Source: an uncultured Myxococcales bacterium
GTDB taxonomy: Bacteria; Myxococcota_A; UBA9042; DTJE01
Length of the DNA: 64,000 nt
NCBI GenBank assembly: GCA_903847405.1
Contig: CAINDP010000099.1
Coordinates: forward strand, 1-64,000
Reading direction: 5' to 3'
Positions 9,592 to 18,025 of this stretch are shown one piece after another. The number at the start of each line of letters is the position of its first letter. The stretch's first letter is position 1. A program made the position numbers and the translations under genes. Below the pieces are notes generated by a model that did not search any database, was not told where the DNA came from, and saw nothing but the letters and a program-made list of their open reading frames with translations.

Positions 9592-10023
9592 ATGCCCAAC
9601 CGGAGAAAGTTCGATCACATCGGGAATTTCAATTTCAAGGTGGAGATCGAGGGCGTGACGCAGGGCGCGTTCCGCAACGTCGAAGGCCTGGATTCGGAAA
9701 CGGAAATCGTCGAGTACCAGGACGGCGACGACCTGGTGCTGCGCAAGCGCCCCGGCCGCACCAAGTACAGCAACATCGTCCTGAAGCGCGGCTTCGTGAA
9801 CAGCGACGAGCTGTGGCAGTGGCGGAAGAAGGTCATCGAGGGCAAGGTCGAGCGCAAGTCGGGCTCGATCATCCTCTGCGCGGACGACAACAGCGAAGTC
9901 ATCCGCTACAACTTCTTCGAAGCCTGGCCCTGCAAGTGGAAGGGGTTCACCCTGGACGGCAAGGGCACGGACGTGAACGTCGAGGAAATGGAGCTCGCGG
10001 TCGAGAAGATCGAGCGCGCCTGA
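9592..10023 (+). CDS. CIS inner tube protein 1
   Basis: The protein has 143 residues of the phage tail tube family (TIGR02241-like). It starts with FDHIGNFNFKVEIEGVTQGAFRNVEGLDSETEIVEYQDGDD and continues with the strand pattern KYSNIVLKRGFVNSDELWQWRKKV. Homologues form hexameric rings stacked into the inner tube that the sheath expels. GGGAGG lies 6 bases before the start. The 77-base gap to sheath 1 and the order sheath then tube are typical of these operons. Confidence 0.93.
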   Translation: MPNRRKFDHIGNFNFKVEIEGVTQGAFRNVEGLDSETEIVEYQDGDDLVLRKRPGRTKYSNIVLKRGFVNSDELWQWRKKVIEGKVERKSGSIILCADDNSEVIRYNFFEAWPCKWKGFTLDGKGTDVNVEEMELAVEKIERA

Positions 10024-10040
10024 TCCCCGCAGGAGACACC

Positions 10041-10418
10041 ATGGCCTTCCGAACCGAGTTCGAGTTCACGCTGCCGCGAGGCTACGTGGACAAGGACGGC
10101 AAGGTCCACAAGAAGGGCGTCATGCGCCTGGCGACGGCGAAGGACGAAATCCTCCCCCTGCAGGACTACCGCGTCCAGCAGAATCGCGCCTACCTGGTCG
10201 TGATCCTGCTGTCCCGCGTGATCAGTCGCCTGGGGGACGTGAAGTCCATCAACCCGTCGGTCATCGAGGAGCTGTACGCCTCGGACCTGGCCTACCTGCA
10301 GGACTTCTACCGGCGCATCAACGAGGATGGTACCAGCCACGTCAAAGTCACCTGCCCGGAATGCAAGCATGCGTTCGAGGTCGACCTGGGAGGGGAACTA
10401 AGCGTGGGGGAATCGTAA
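10041..10418 (+). CDS. CIS-associated tail protein with C-terminal CxxC motif
   Basis: The protein has 125 residues: an N-terminal part that reads like phage tail-assembly or gp41-like proteins (EFTLPRGYVDKDGKVHKKGVM), a helical centre (VIEELYASDLAYLQDFYRRI) and a C-terminal CPEC followed by HAFEVDLGGE. Proteins of this layout sit after the tube gene in many CIS and phage-tail loci; the exact role is not established. Only one CxxC pair is present, so a full zinc ribbon would need a partner or dimer. AGGAGA lies 5 bases before the ATG. The 3' end overlaps the next gene. Confidence 0.8.
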   Translation: MAFRTEFEFTLPRGYVDKDGKVHKKGVMRLATAKDEILPLQDYRVQQNRAYLVVILLSRVISRLGDVKSINPSVIEELYASDLAYLQDFYRRINEDGTSHVKVTCPECKHAFEVDLGGELSVGES

Positions 10419-10579
10419 GCTACCCCCTGGACAAGCTGTACCAGGAGGTAGCTTACATCGCATACCATTTCCACTGGTCCCCGGACGAGGTCCTCGACAT
10501 GGAGCACCGGGAGCGCCAGATCTGGGTGCGTGAGATCTCCGAGATCAACAAGGAGATCAACACGACCCGGCAGGGCTAG
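10361..10579 (+). CDS. Small CIS protein (DUF6760-like)
   Basis: The core SYPLDKLYQEVAYIAYHFHW, then EVLDMEHRERQIWVREISEINKEI, matches a small helical family (DUF6760-like) found in CIS operons of Actinobacteria and Myxococcota. The only ATG in frame (10361) gives 72 residues and a 58-base overlap with the preceding gene. The conserved part begins only at about residue 20 (codon near 10418), so the real start may be a non-standard codon such as ATC at 10412, or the gene may be translationally coupled. The function in the particle is unknown. Confidence 0.7.
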   Translation: MQACVRGRPGRGTKRGGIVSYPLDKLYQEVAYIAYHFHWSPDEVLDMEHRERQIWVREISEINKEINTTRQG

Positions 10580-10583
10580 TCCC

Positions 10584-10604
10584 GGGAGCCCCTCGAGGGC
10601 TCCC
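10584..10604 (+). promoter_or_regulatory. Intra-operon hairpin in the CIS cluster
   Basis: GGGAGCCC (10584-10591), five loop bases and GGGCTCCC (10597-10604) form a perfect 8-bp stem just after the stop of the small tail gene. No T-run follows, so it is not a standard terminator. It could slow transcription or protect the upstream transcript end, separating the sheath 1/tube 1 part from the sheath 2 part. Confidence 0.45.
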
Positions 10605-10686
10605 CAGGCCGGTCGCGACCACCGCCGGGGCAGACGCGTCGCAGCTTCGTCCGCCCCGGCCCGCGACCCCACCACGGAGGCGAGCC

Positions 10687-12480
10687 GTGAGGTCCCCCGG
10701 ATCAGACATCCGTCCCCCTGGCGTCTATACCGAGCCCTCGGAGCGGCGCAACGAAGCCCTGTCGTTGATGCGCAGCGGGGTCCCGGGCTTCGTGGGCCTG
10801 GGCCGGCGGGGGCCCACCAACGTGCCGGTGAGGATCGCCTCGCCGGGGCAATTCACCACCGTGTTCGGCGAGTTGCCCGAGGGCGGCTTCCTGCAGCCTT
10901 CGATCGAGGCCTTCTTCGCCAACGGCGGGAAGGAGTGCTGGGTCGTGCGAGTGGCCCACCGGTCCGGTCGGTCCTTCGGCGAGCCGGCCGCGTGCGCCGC
11001 CCGGACGTTCCAGGACCGGCACGATCGGCCCGTCCTGCGGGTGGATGCGCTCAGCGAGGGGGCCTGGGGCAACGACCTCACGGTCACCTTCCGGCAGCGG
11101 ACGCCCCGGGCCCAGACCTTCCTGACGCTGGACGCGGCGGCCGGCGACGCCTCGGTCATGCTGCGTTCCACCCACGGGCTGCGGCCGGGCACGCTGCTGC
11201 GGCTGTACCGGGACGGGTTCGAGGCCTTCCGGGTCGTGACCGGCGTGTACGGAAAAACCGTGTCCTGGCGCGCCGATCAGCCCCTGCCCGAGGGCCTGCC
11301 GTCCAGCGCGCCGTCCTACGTCGAAACGGTGGAATTCGAACTGGACGTCGCGTCGCCGTTCCACCGGGAGTCCTTCACGGACCTGTCCCTGCACCCGGCC
11401 AGCCCGGGGTTCATCGAGCGCGTGGTGGCGGACCGGTCGCGCCTGGTCCGGGTGGCGGTGCTGGAGGCGGACGCGCTGGACCACCTGCCGTCGGGCCTGG
11501 ACCTGCCGGCCGACGTGGTCGCCGTGGCCCTGGAAGGCGGGATCGACGGCCTGTGGAACGTGACGCCCGACGACCTGATCGGCATGACGGGCGGGCCGGG
11601 GGAACAGACGGGACTGGCGGCCCTGGAGGTCGTGGACGAGGTCGACCTGATCGCGGTGCCGGACGCCCTGTGGCTGTACCGGCAGAACGCGGGCGGGGAC
11701 GGCAAGCCCTTCGCGACGCTGAAGGACGTGGAGGTGGTCCACGACGCGATGATTTCGCAGTGCGAACGGCTGAACGACCGGTTCGCGCTGCTGGACACGC
11801 CCTTCCCCGAGGACGCGAATCGGACCCGCGAGTACCGCCTGATGTTCGACTCGCGCCACGCGGCGCTGTACTTCCCGTGGATCGTGATGGACCGCAAGGG
11901 CACGCCGCTGAAGGTGCCGCCGGCGGGTCACGTGGCGGGGATCATCGCCCGGTGCGACGGGACGATCGGGATCCACAAGGCGCCGGCCAACGAGGTCCTG
12001 GTCGACGCGGACGATCTGACGGTCGTGCTGGTGGACGAGGACGTGGGCCAACTGAACGGCGAGGGCATCAACTGCCTGGTGTCCCAGGGCGTCCGGGGCC
12101 TGCGGGTCTGGGGCGCGCGGACGGTCAGCAGCGACGCGGCCTACCGGTACCTGAACGTGCGGCGCCAGTTGAACGCGATCCACAAGACGCTGTCCGGGGG
12201 CCTGCAGTGGGTGGTGTTCGAGCCCAACCAGCCTTCCCTGTGGAAGACGGTCCAGCGCAACGTGACGCAGTTCCTGATGGACCTGTGGCGACAGGGGTGG
12301 TTCCGGGGCGAGGCCCCCGAGGACGGCTTCTTCGTGAAGTGCGACGAGGAAACGAATCCTCCCGAGGAACGGGACGCCGGGCGCCTGGTGGTCGAGGTGG
12401 GCGTCGCCCCCGTTCGACCGGCCGAGTTCCTGGTGGTCCAGGTGGCCCAGGAGATGCATGGGACTCCTGAAGGCGGGTGA
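10687..12480 (+). CDS. CIS contractile sheath protein 2 (long form)
   Basis: This is a 597-residue sheath paralogue. The N-terminus (RSPGSDIRPPGVYTEPSE, then SLMRSGVPGFVGLGRRGPTN) and the C-terminal domain (HKAPANEVL, GINCLVSQGVRGLRVWGART, NPPEERDAGRLVVEVGVAPVRPAEF) parallel sheath 1. About 200 extra residues lie between, including WGNDLTVTFRQRTP. GTG at 10687 is the start, with GGAGG 6 bases upstream; the next in-frame ATG falls inside conserved sequence. In the Afp and PVC systems longer sheath variants occupy specialised positions, for example next to the baseplate. I infer the same here, given its position directly before tube 2 and the baseplate genes. Confidence 0.94.
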   Translation: MRSPGSDIRPPGVYTEPSERRNEALSLMRSGVPGFVGLGRRGPTNVPVRIASPGQFTTVFGELPEGGFLQPSIEAFFANGGKECWVVRVAHRSGRSFGEPAACAARTFQDRHDRPVLRVDALSEGAWGNDLTVTFRQRTPRAQTFLTLDAAAGDASVMLRSTHGLRPGTLLRLYRDGFEAFRVVTGVYGKTVSWRADQPLPEGLPSSAPSYVETVEFELDVASPFHRESFTDLSLHPASPGFIERVVADRSRLVRVAVLEADALDHLPSGLDLPADVVAVALEGGIDGLWNVTPDDLIGMTGGPGEQTGLAALEVVDEVDLIAVPDALWLYRQNAGGDGKPFATLKDVEVVHDAMISQCERLNDRFALLDTPFPEDANRTREYRLMFDSRHAALYFPWIVMDRKGTPLKVPPAGHVAGIIARCDGTIGIHKAPANEVLVDADDLTVVLVDEDVGQLNGEGINCLVSQGVRGLRVWGARTVSSDAAYRYLNVRRQLNAIHKTLSGGLQWVVFEPNQPSLWKTVQRNVTQFLMDLWRQGWFRGEAPEDGFFVKCDEETNPPEERDAGRLVVEVGVAPVRPAEFLVVQVAQEMHGTPEGG

Positions 12481-12488
12481 GGGCAGCG

Positions 12489-12968
12489 ATGGCGCAGCAG
12501 TCAGGCGGGGGAACCGGCGGCAAGGGACGGGCGGACCCGGACATCCCCTTTTCATTCTTCGTGGAAATCGACGGCATCCGGTGCGTGAAGTTCCGGGAGG
12601 CCAGCGGCCTGGAGTGGAAGGCCGACCCCGAATCCTTCAACGAGGGCGGCAACAACGCCGGCCAGGTCCACCTGGTGGGCCGCGGCAGTTTCACGCCCCT
12701 GAAGCTGAAGAAGGGCTTTTTCGCGGCATCCGGGGAGTTCTACGACTGGATGAAGTCCCTGATGGACGGCGGGTCCACGGCCATCAAGCGCGCGACGGTG
12801 TCGGTCGTGGTGCAGAACGAGGCCGGGGACGAGCTGGGCCGGTTCGACCTTTTCGGCGCCTTCATGACCCGGTACGCCGGCCCCGGGTTCAACGCCATGG
12901 ACGGCTCGGTGGCCTTCGAGGAAGTCGAGATCGTGTACGACCGGTTCGAGTACAAGCCGGCGAAGTGA
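12489..12968 (+). CDS. CIS inner tube protein 2
   Basis: The 159 residues belong to the tube family. A Gly-rich start precedes DIPFSFFVEIDGIRCVKFRE, then LKLKKGFFAASGEFYDWMKS and FEEVEIVYDRFEY. In Afp-type particles the second tube paralogue (Afp5/Pvc5) forms the first ring above the hub, and its position before the LysM and gpD genes fits that. I chose the ATG at 12489 (GTGAGGG upstream) over the GTG at 12477; either way the gene follows sheath 2 directly, so the two are probably translationally coupled. Confidence 0.9.
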   Translation: MAQQSGGGTGGKGRADPDIPFSFFVEIDGIRCVKFREASGLEWKADPESFNEGGNNAGQVHLVGRGSFTPLKLKKGFFAASGEFYDWMKSLMDGGSTAIKRATVSVVVQNEAGDELGRFDLFGAFMTRYAGPGFNAMDGSVAFEEVEIVYDRFEYKPAK

Positions 12969-12981
12969 CGGGGTGGGTTCC

Positions 12982-15900
12982 ATGGCGGACGACACGCGGC
13001 AATCCCCCCTGGGGATGCTGATCGTCGAATGGTCGGGCGCGTCGATGCTGGCCGGCGGGACTGCGCGTCCCTTCGGGGCCGAGGCGTGGTCGATCCTGCA
13101 GCGCCTGGCCCGTCCGGACGCGTCCGGCCCCGGCCTGATCCAGACCGATGCCACGGGGCTGGTGTCCGGCGTGGACGCGCTGCTGGAAGGCCGGGCGTCG
13201 GCGGGCACGCCCGATTTCTGGTCCCTGGCCGCGGACGCCCCCCAGCCCGAAATGCTCCGCCTGGAATCCCCGGCGCCCGAACCGGCGGTCACGGGTTCCT
13301 CCCGACCGATCGGGACCAGCCTGTTCCCGCCCCGGACGCGCGGCGCCGCGCCCCGGTCCGGCAGGACCCGGGCCCCGGGTGCGCCGGCCTCGACGGTGCC
13401 ATCGACGGATGAGGCGCCATCGAAGCCCGTGGCGCCGTCGCCGGTTCGCCCGGACGCGACGCCCCGCCAGACGATGATCCGCCCGGCGGCACCGGGGCCG
13501 GGAGTCCCCGGCGGGATGCCCGGACCGCGCCCCCGATCGTCCCTCCCGGCACGCGGGATCGCGGCCGCCGCGGCGCCCTCCCCGGCGACGCGGGCGGACC
13601 AGCGCCTGGGCCTGGGGGCGCAGGGCGAACTGATGGCCGCCCTGCGGCTGCGTCCCCCGGCTTCGACGCCCTCGACGGGCCCGTCGGCAGGCCCCGGGGC
13701 GCCCCAGGGCCGCAGCACCGGCCTCCTGTCCGTGCTGGACGTGCCCCGCCTGGCCGCTGCGGGCGGGCGTGTCGGCGAGCCCCCGGCCGGGACGGGCACC
13801 GATCGGCCGGTGTACGACCGCGCGACGCCCGACGCCCAGCAGACGCTGCTGGCGGGTCCGGCCCTGCCGGCCCCGGCGGACGAGTCCCCGACCACCACGA
13901 AGCCCCCGACGGCCGCCCGAGGCGCTTCCGCCCGCGAGCGGCCCCTCAAGTCGCCGCGGAAGGCCGACGTACCGGCCCCCGGGAATGCGCAGACCGGCCT
14001 GCCGTCGGCAACGGCAACGCCTGCCGCCGCGCCGCGGTCCACCTCGCGGAAGGCCGGGCCGGCGAATGCCCCTTCCCTGTCCTCATCGTCCCCGTCTCCG
14101 ACCTCCCCCGCCCCGTCCCGCGCCTCGACGCCCGACGCACGGCGGCCCCCGCCCTCCCACCCGGGCCTGGACGCCTCCTGGAACCCCGCGGACCAGGGCG
14201 CATCCGGCACCGACCCCCTCCTGCGCCGGATGGGGCCGTCCCTGGTGCGCCTGGCAGCCCCGGCCGACGCCCCCGAACCTGCGGCGGGCCGGACCTGGGC
14301 AGCGTCCGAGGGTGTTCTGGCCGACGCGTCGCTCCTGGCCCTCGGCCCCGATGGGGCCTCCCGGATCGCGCCCCCGGACGTGCCCCTGCCCCCTCGATCC
14401 GTCGGATCGACGGCGGCGCGCGGAGCCCCCTCCGGCTCGGGGTCCCCGGGTCCGCGGGTTCGGCCGAGTGCCCGGGACCTCCCCGCCGCGCTGCTGCACA
14501 TCGCGGGACGCCCCTCGACCGCCGCGACCGCCTCGTTCGCCGCACCGGGTGCCCCGGGACCCACCGCCCTCAGTCCCGTGCGCCCTGGAACCCCGACGCC
14601 CGGCGGGCAGCCGGCTTCCTCGACCCGTACCGCCCCCGGCGACACCGCCGGCGGGCCCGACCTGATGGCCGCGGTGCTGGCCCCGATGGGCCCGGCCCTG
14701 GCCCGTCTGTCCTCGCCCGAGGCCCTGCGTCGCCAGGTCGGTGCCGCCGATCCCTTCGCGTCGCTCCCGGCCCCGGCGGGATTCGACGGACGCTGGGACC
14801 TGCCCGGGGCGCCGGGCACCCTGATCGCCCTGCCGGTCGCAGCCGATGCCGACGTCGCCCCCGGATCGCTGACGGGCCCCGCCGCCCGACGCGCCGCGAC
14901 GCAGACGCCTCCGACCGGCGCACCCGGTTCCGTCGCCCGCAGTTCCACCTCCCCGGGATCGGCGGGGCTTCGGACGGCCGCCCCGTCCCGTCGCAACCTC
15001 CCCCTGGCATCGATGGTCCGGGCGGGACTTCGGGCCGCCGATCACCCCGTGTCGCGCACCGGCTTCGGCGTCCGGCCGGCGGCTTCGCCGCGCCGTGCCC
15101 CGGATTCCGCCTCCCCGTTCCCCCGGGTCGCCGGAATCGGGCGTCCGGCCCCGCTGGACGCGGCCGCTGCGGCATCGCCGGGCGGGTTCGGCAGCGCGGC
15201 CTTGGCGTCGGCAGGACATCCGCGGTCGGCCCTGGGGTCCGGCGAATCCGGCTACCAGCCGTTCGACCTCGTCGGCCTGCGATCCCCGCTGGTGACCGGC
15301 ACCGATCGCGCCTTCCCGGCCCCGGCGGCCCGTGCCGCCGAGGCCCTCGCGCCGCTGCGGGGAACGCTGGTCCGGTCCCTGGCCGCCCTGCCGCCCCCCG
15401 GGCCCGGCATCGAGGGACGGGCGCCGTCCGCCGACGCGCCCCGGCTGGCCGCGGCCGCAGGCACCTCGGACCTCGTGGAATGGATCCGGCTGCTGGGCGG
15501 GGGCCACCCCGCGGCGACTTCCCAGGACGCCCCGGTCACGGCCCGCGCTGCGGAGGGTATCGAGGCAGGCGCGCTGGTCGCGCCGGGCGCCGGACCCTCG
15601 GGGGACAGCTCCTTCGGCCTGCGGCTTCCCGGCGCCGGCCCCGCGATCGACCGGGTCCGCCCGGAAGGGATCCGGGGCGCCCCGCTGCCTGGGCTACCAT
15701 CGACTCCCGCGCCCGCGCCGCGGTTCGACGTGTCCCGGTCGGACCGCAGCCTGGTGTCGCCGGGCGGCGCCGGCGGGTTCCCGGGCACGTCCTTCGCCAG
15801 CCTCCTGGGGTCCGCCCCCCCGAGCCTGTCGGGGCCGACGTACCACGGGACCCATCCCCTGGTGTCCACGGCCATCGGCAGCGTGGCGGCGACGGCCCGG

Positions 15901-16074
15901 CTGGCGGCCACGATCGATACGCCCGCCGCAGCCCCGCCCCCCGGGACGGCCGCTGCGGAACCGGGCGCTCCCGGAGCCCGGGCCGTGGACCTGGACGGCC
16001 TGGCGGCGGAAATGTCGGAACGAATCCTCAGGCGCCTGAAGCGCGACAAGGAACGGAGGGGCTTCTATGGCTAG
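12982..16074 (+). CDS. Giant Ala/Pro/Ser/Gly-rich protein in the Afp6 position of the CIS
   Basis: The protein has 1030 residues. A folded-looking N-terminus (about 1-90, with GMLIVEWSGASMLAGG and FGAEAWSILQRLARP) precedes roughly 900 residues of Ala/Pro/Ser/Gly/Arg-rich, Cys-free sequence that is probably disordered. The last 30 residues form a charged amphipathic helix (LDGLAAEMSERILRRLKRDK). The ATG at 12982 has GGGGTGGG upstream; an in-frame GTG at 12973 is less likely. It sits between the second tube and the LysM gene, where Afp and PVC carry a very small protein (Afp6/Pvc6). Translation and an 8-base overlap with the next gene show it belongs to the operon. It may be a length ruler, chaperone tether or cargo scaffold; nothing in the sequence decides this. 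Confidence 0.8.
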   Translation: MADDTRQSPLGMLIVEWSGASMLAGGTARPFGAEAWSILQRLARPDASGPGLIQTDATGLVSGVDALLEGRASAGTPDFWSLAADAPQPEMLRLESPAPEPAVTGSSRPIGTSLFPPRTRGAAPRSGRTRAPGAPASTVPSTDEAPSKPVAPSPVRPDATPRQTMIRPAAPGPGVPGGMPGPRPRSSLPARGIAAAAAPSPATRADQRLGLGAQGELMAALRLRPPASTPSTGPSAGPGAPQGRSTGLLSVLDVPRLAAAGGRVGEPPAGTGTDRPVYDRATPDAQQTLLAGPALPAPADESPTTTKPPTAARGASARERPLKSPRKADVPAPGNAQTGLPSATATPAAAPRSTSRKAGPANAPSLSSSSPSPTSPAPSRASTPDARRPPPSHPGLDASWNPADQGASGTDPLLRRMGPSLVRLAAPADAPEPAAGRTWAASEGVLADASLLALGPDGASRIAPPDVPLPPRSVGSTAARGAPSGSGSPGPRVRPSARDLPAALLHIAGRPSTAATASFAAPGAPGPTALSPVRPGTPTPGGQPASSTRTAPGDTAGGPDLMAAVLAPMGPALARLSSPEALRRQVGAADPFASLPAPAGFDGRWDLPGAPGTLIALPVAADADVAPGSLTGPAARRAATQTPPTGAPGSVARSSTSPGSAGLRTAAPSRRNLPLASMVRAGLRAADHPVSRTGFGVRPAASPRRAPDSASPFPRVAGIGRPAPLDAAAAASPGGFGSAALASAGHPRSALGSGESGYQPFDLVGLRSPLVTGTDRAFPAPAARAAEALAPLRGTLVRSLAALPPPGPGIEGRAPSADAPRLAAAAGTSDLVEWIRLLGGGHPAATSQDAPVTARAAEGIEAGALVAPGAGPSGDSSFGLRLPGAGPAIDRVRPEGIRGAPLPGLPSTPAPAPRFDVSRSDRSLVSPGGAGGFPGTSFASLLGSAPPSLSGPTYHGTHPLVSTAIGSVAATARLAATIDTPAAAPPPGTAAAEPGAPGARAVDLDGLAAEMSERILRRLKRDKERRGFYG

Positions 16075-16798
16075 CAACACCCCGGGCGGTTCGGGAAGCG
16101 TCCCGGCCAAGGCGTTCCTCCACGTGGTGGATCGCGACTCCGGCAGCATGAAGCAGATCCTGTCGTCGTCCACCGCGTCCTCCGACGGGGGGGATTTCGT
16201 CTTCCACTACAACCCGGAAACGGTGTCGGTCGAAAAGCAGACGATGTTCCAGGAGCACCCGACCCAGGGGTCGGACTCGGGCGGGAAGGAGTGGACGCAC
16301 GGCAACAGCCGCACGCTGTCCATCAGCGAACTGTATTTCGACACCTACGAGGACAAGGAAAACGTCCGGACGAAGTACATCGACCGGCTGGAGGCCCTGG
16401 CGCACTTCGACCCGGAACTGCACCGCCCGCCGAAGCTGCTGTTCCTGTGGGGCAAGTTCATGGCGGAAAACGACGACTACAACTCGTGCCAGTGGTACCT
16501 GCGCAGCGTCAAGGTGACCTACGTGATGTTCCTGTCCGACGGCACGCCGGTCCGAGCCAAGGTGGAACTGTCCCTGGTCGAGGCGACCACGGTCGACCGC
16601 CAGCAGCAGAAGGATCCCCAGTCCCCGGACCACGCCAAGGTGTACACGGTGACCCGCGGGGACACGCTGCAGAGCATCGCGTACCGCGAGTATGACGACC
16701 CGTCCGAATGGCGCCGCATCGCCGAGGTGAACGCCATCGACGACCCGCTGAACATCGAGCCGGGGACGCGCCTGCTGGTGCCCCCGATCCTGAAGTGA
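16067..16798 (+). CDS. CIS baseplate protein with C-terminal LysM domain (Afp7/gp53-like)
   Basis: The protein has 243 residues. The N-terminal two thirds contain the CIS-specific domain (FVFHYNPETVSVEKQ, LSISELYFDTYEDKENVRTK, then RPPKLLFLWGKF). A LysM domain occupies about 187-243 (VYTVTRGDTLQSIAYREY ending LLVPPIL). In Afp and PVC the homologue bridges the tube and hub to the baseplate wedge. It overlaps the preceding gene by 8 bases and is followed 26 bases later by the hub gene. Confidence 0.92.
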   Translation: MASNTPGGSGSVPAKAFLHVVDRDSGSMKQILSSSTASSDGGDFVFHYNPETVSVEKQTMFQEHPTQGSDSGGKEWTHGNSRTLSISELYFDTYEDKENVRTKYIDRLEALAHFDPELHRPPKLLFLWGKFMAENDDYNSCQWYLRSVKVTYVMFLSDGTPVRAKVELSLVEATTVDRQQQKDPQSPDHAKVYTVTRGDTLQSIAYREYDDPSEWRRIAEVNAIDDPLNIEPGTRLLVPPILK

Positions 16799-16823
16799 CG
16801 GCCTCCGGCCGGGAGGAACCCCC

Positions 16824-18005
16824 ATGTCCCAGGGCACCGCGGGCACCGAAGACGTCCGGTCCTGCATCATCAAGATCGACGGGAAGACCCACGTGGAATC
16901 CACGGCGGGCGGCGCCGATCCCACGAACTTCGGCATCGCCGCCTACCTGGAATCGGTCCAGGTGGACAAGCGTCTGGACGCGCCGGACATGTTCAGCATC
17001 GAACTGGACATCAAGAGCGACGAAAAAATCCAGTACGTGGACGACCTCCAGGAGGGCAAGTCCGTCGAAATCCTGCTGGGCCCGGTGGGCAAGGAAAAGA
17101 CGGTCTTCCTGGGTGAAATCCACTACATCGAGCCCTGCTTCCGCCACGAGGGCGCCTCGACCGTGGTGATCGGCGGCTACGATCACTCCCACCGCCTCAC
17201 CCGGGGCACCACCTCCCGGACCTGGGGCGACGGCGTGAACGCCCAGGACCTGGTGCCGACCGCCGTCCGCGACGTCATCAGCAAGGCCGGCGACGTCGGC
17301 GGCACGCGGGACGGCCTTTCGGCATCCACCGTGGACACCCCCCGGGCGCAATCGTCCTACATCCCGCAGTTGAACGTGTCCGACTACCACTTCATGAAGT
17401 GGCTGGGCGCCGAAGCGGACCGGTCCGTCGAGGCCGACACCGTGGCCGACGACACGCAGATCCACTTCCGCCCGCCGAACCTGACCAAGCAGGCGGTCAA
17501 GACGCTGGTGCGGGACGCCCCCCGGGGGGACGACGAGTGCCTGGTGCGCGAGGCGCGCTTCAACCTCAGCACGGTACGCCAGGTGGCCCGGGTCGAGGTC
17601 CGGGGCTGGGACCCCAAGCGCAAGAAGGCCATCGTGGGCGTCGCGACCGCCCCGGGCTATGTCTTCGACGGGAAGGAAGGCTGGAAGGCCGCGGGCCTGG
17701 GGCTCTATGGTTCCGAGTCCGCCGGCAAGGTCCTGACCATCACCGACCGCCCCGTGGACAGCAAGGAGGAAGCCGACGCGCTGGCCAAGGCCATGTTCAC
17801 GCAGTTGTCGATGGATTTCCTGACGGGCGAAATCGACTTCACCGGCGACCCGACCCTGACTGCCGGGGACATCGTGGCGGTCCGGGGCTTCGGCAAGCGG
17901 TTCGACGGCAAGTACCTGGTCACCGCCTGCGCCCACGAGATGGTCCCGAAGACGATCGGGTACGTCACCCGCCTGAAGATCGCCCGGAACGCTGCGGGGG
18001 AGTAG
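16824..18005 (+). CDS. CIS hub protein, phage late control gpD / gp27 family
   Basis: The 393 residues match the gpD/gp27 hub fold: SVQVDKRLDAPDMFSIELD, GYDHSHRLTRGTTSRTW, NVSDYHFMKWLGAEAD, and the end GDIVAVRGFGKRFDGKYLVT with HEMVPKTIGYVTRLKI. In Afp8 or VgrG the hub is fused to a gp5-like spike; here the protein stops after the hub part, so a separate spike gene is needed. GGGAGGAA precedes the ATG. It is the last CIS gene: 21 bases downstream an unrelated gene begins on the other strand. Confidence 0.92.
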   Translation: MSQGTAGTEDVRSCIIKIDGKTHVESTAGGADPTNFGIAAYLESVQVDKRLDAPDMFSIELDIKSDEKIQYVDDLQEGKSVEILLGPVGKEKTVFLGEIHYIEPCFRHEGASTVVIGGYDHSHRLTRGTTSRTWGDGVNAQDLVPTAVRDVISKAGDVGGTRDGLSASTVDTPRAQSSYIPQLNVSDYHFMKWLGAEADRSVEADTVADDTQIHFRPPNLTKQAVKTLVRDAPRGDDECLVREARFNLSTVRQVARVEVRGWDPKRKKAIVGVATAPGYVFDGKEGWKAAGLGLYGSESAGKVLTITDRPVDSKEEADALAKAMFTQLSMDFLTGEIDFTGDPTLTAGDIVAVRGFGKRFDGKYLVTACAHEMVPKTIGYVTRLKIARNAAGE

Positions 18006-18025
18006 GTCGGCGCGGGACCGGGGCC

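Noticed and set aside
12552-14996. Long open frame antisense to the 1030-residue CIS protein
   Set aside because: The plus-strand gene starts with a ribosome-binding site, sits in the operon and overlaps the next gene correctly; the antisense frame has none of these.
16824-18005. Full VgrG and hence a type VI secretion system
   Set aside because: The protein has only the hub part, and no TssB/C, TssJKLM or ClpV genes occur; the LysM, DUF4255 and sheath types are those of extracellular-type CISs.
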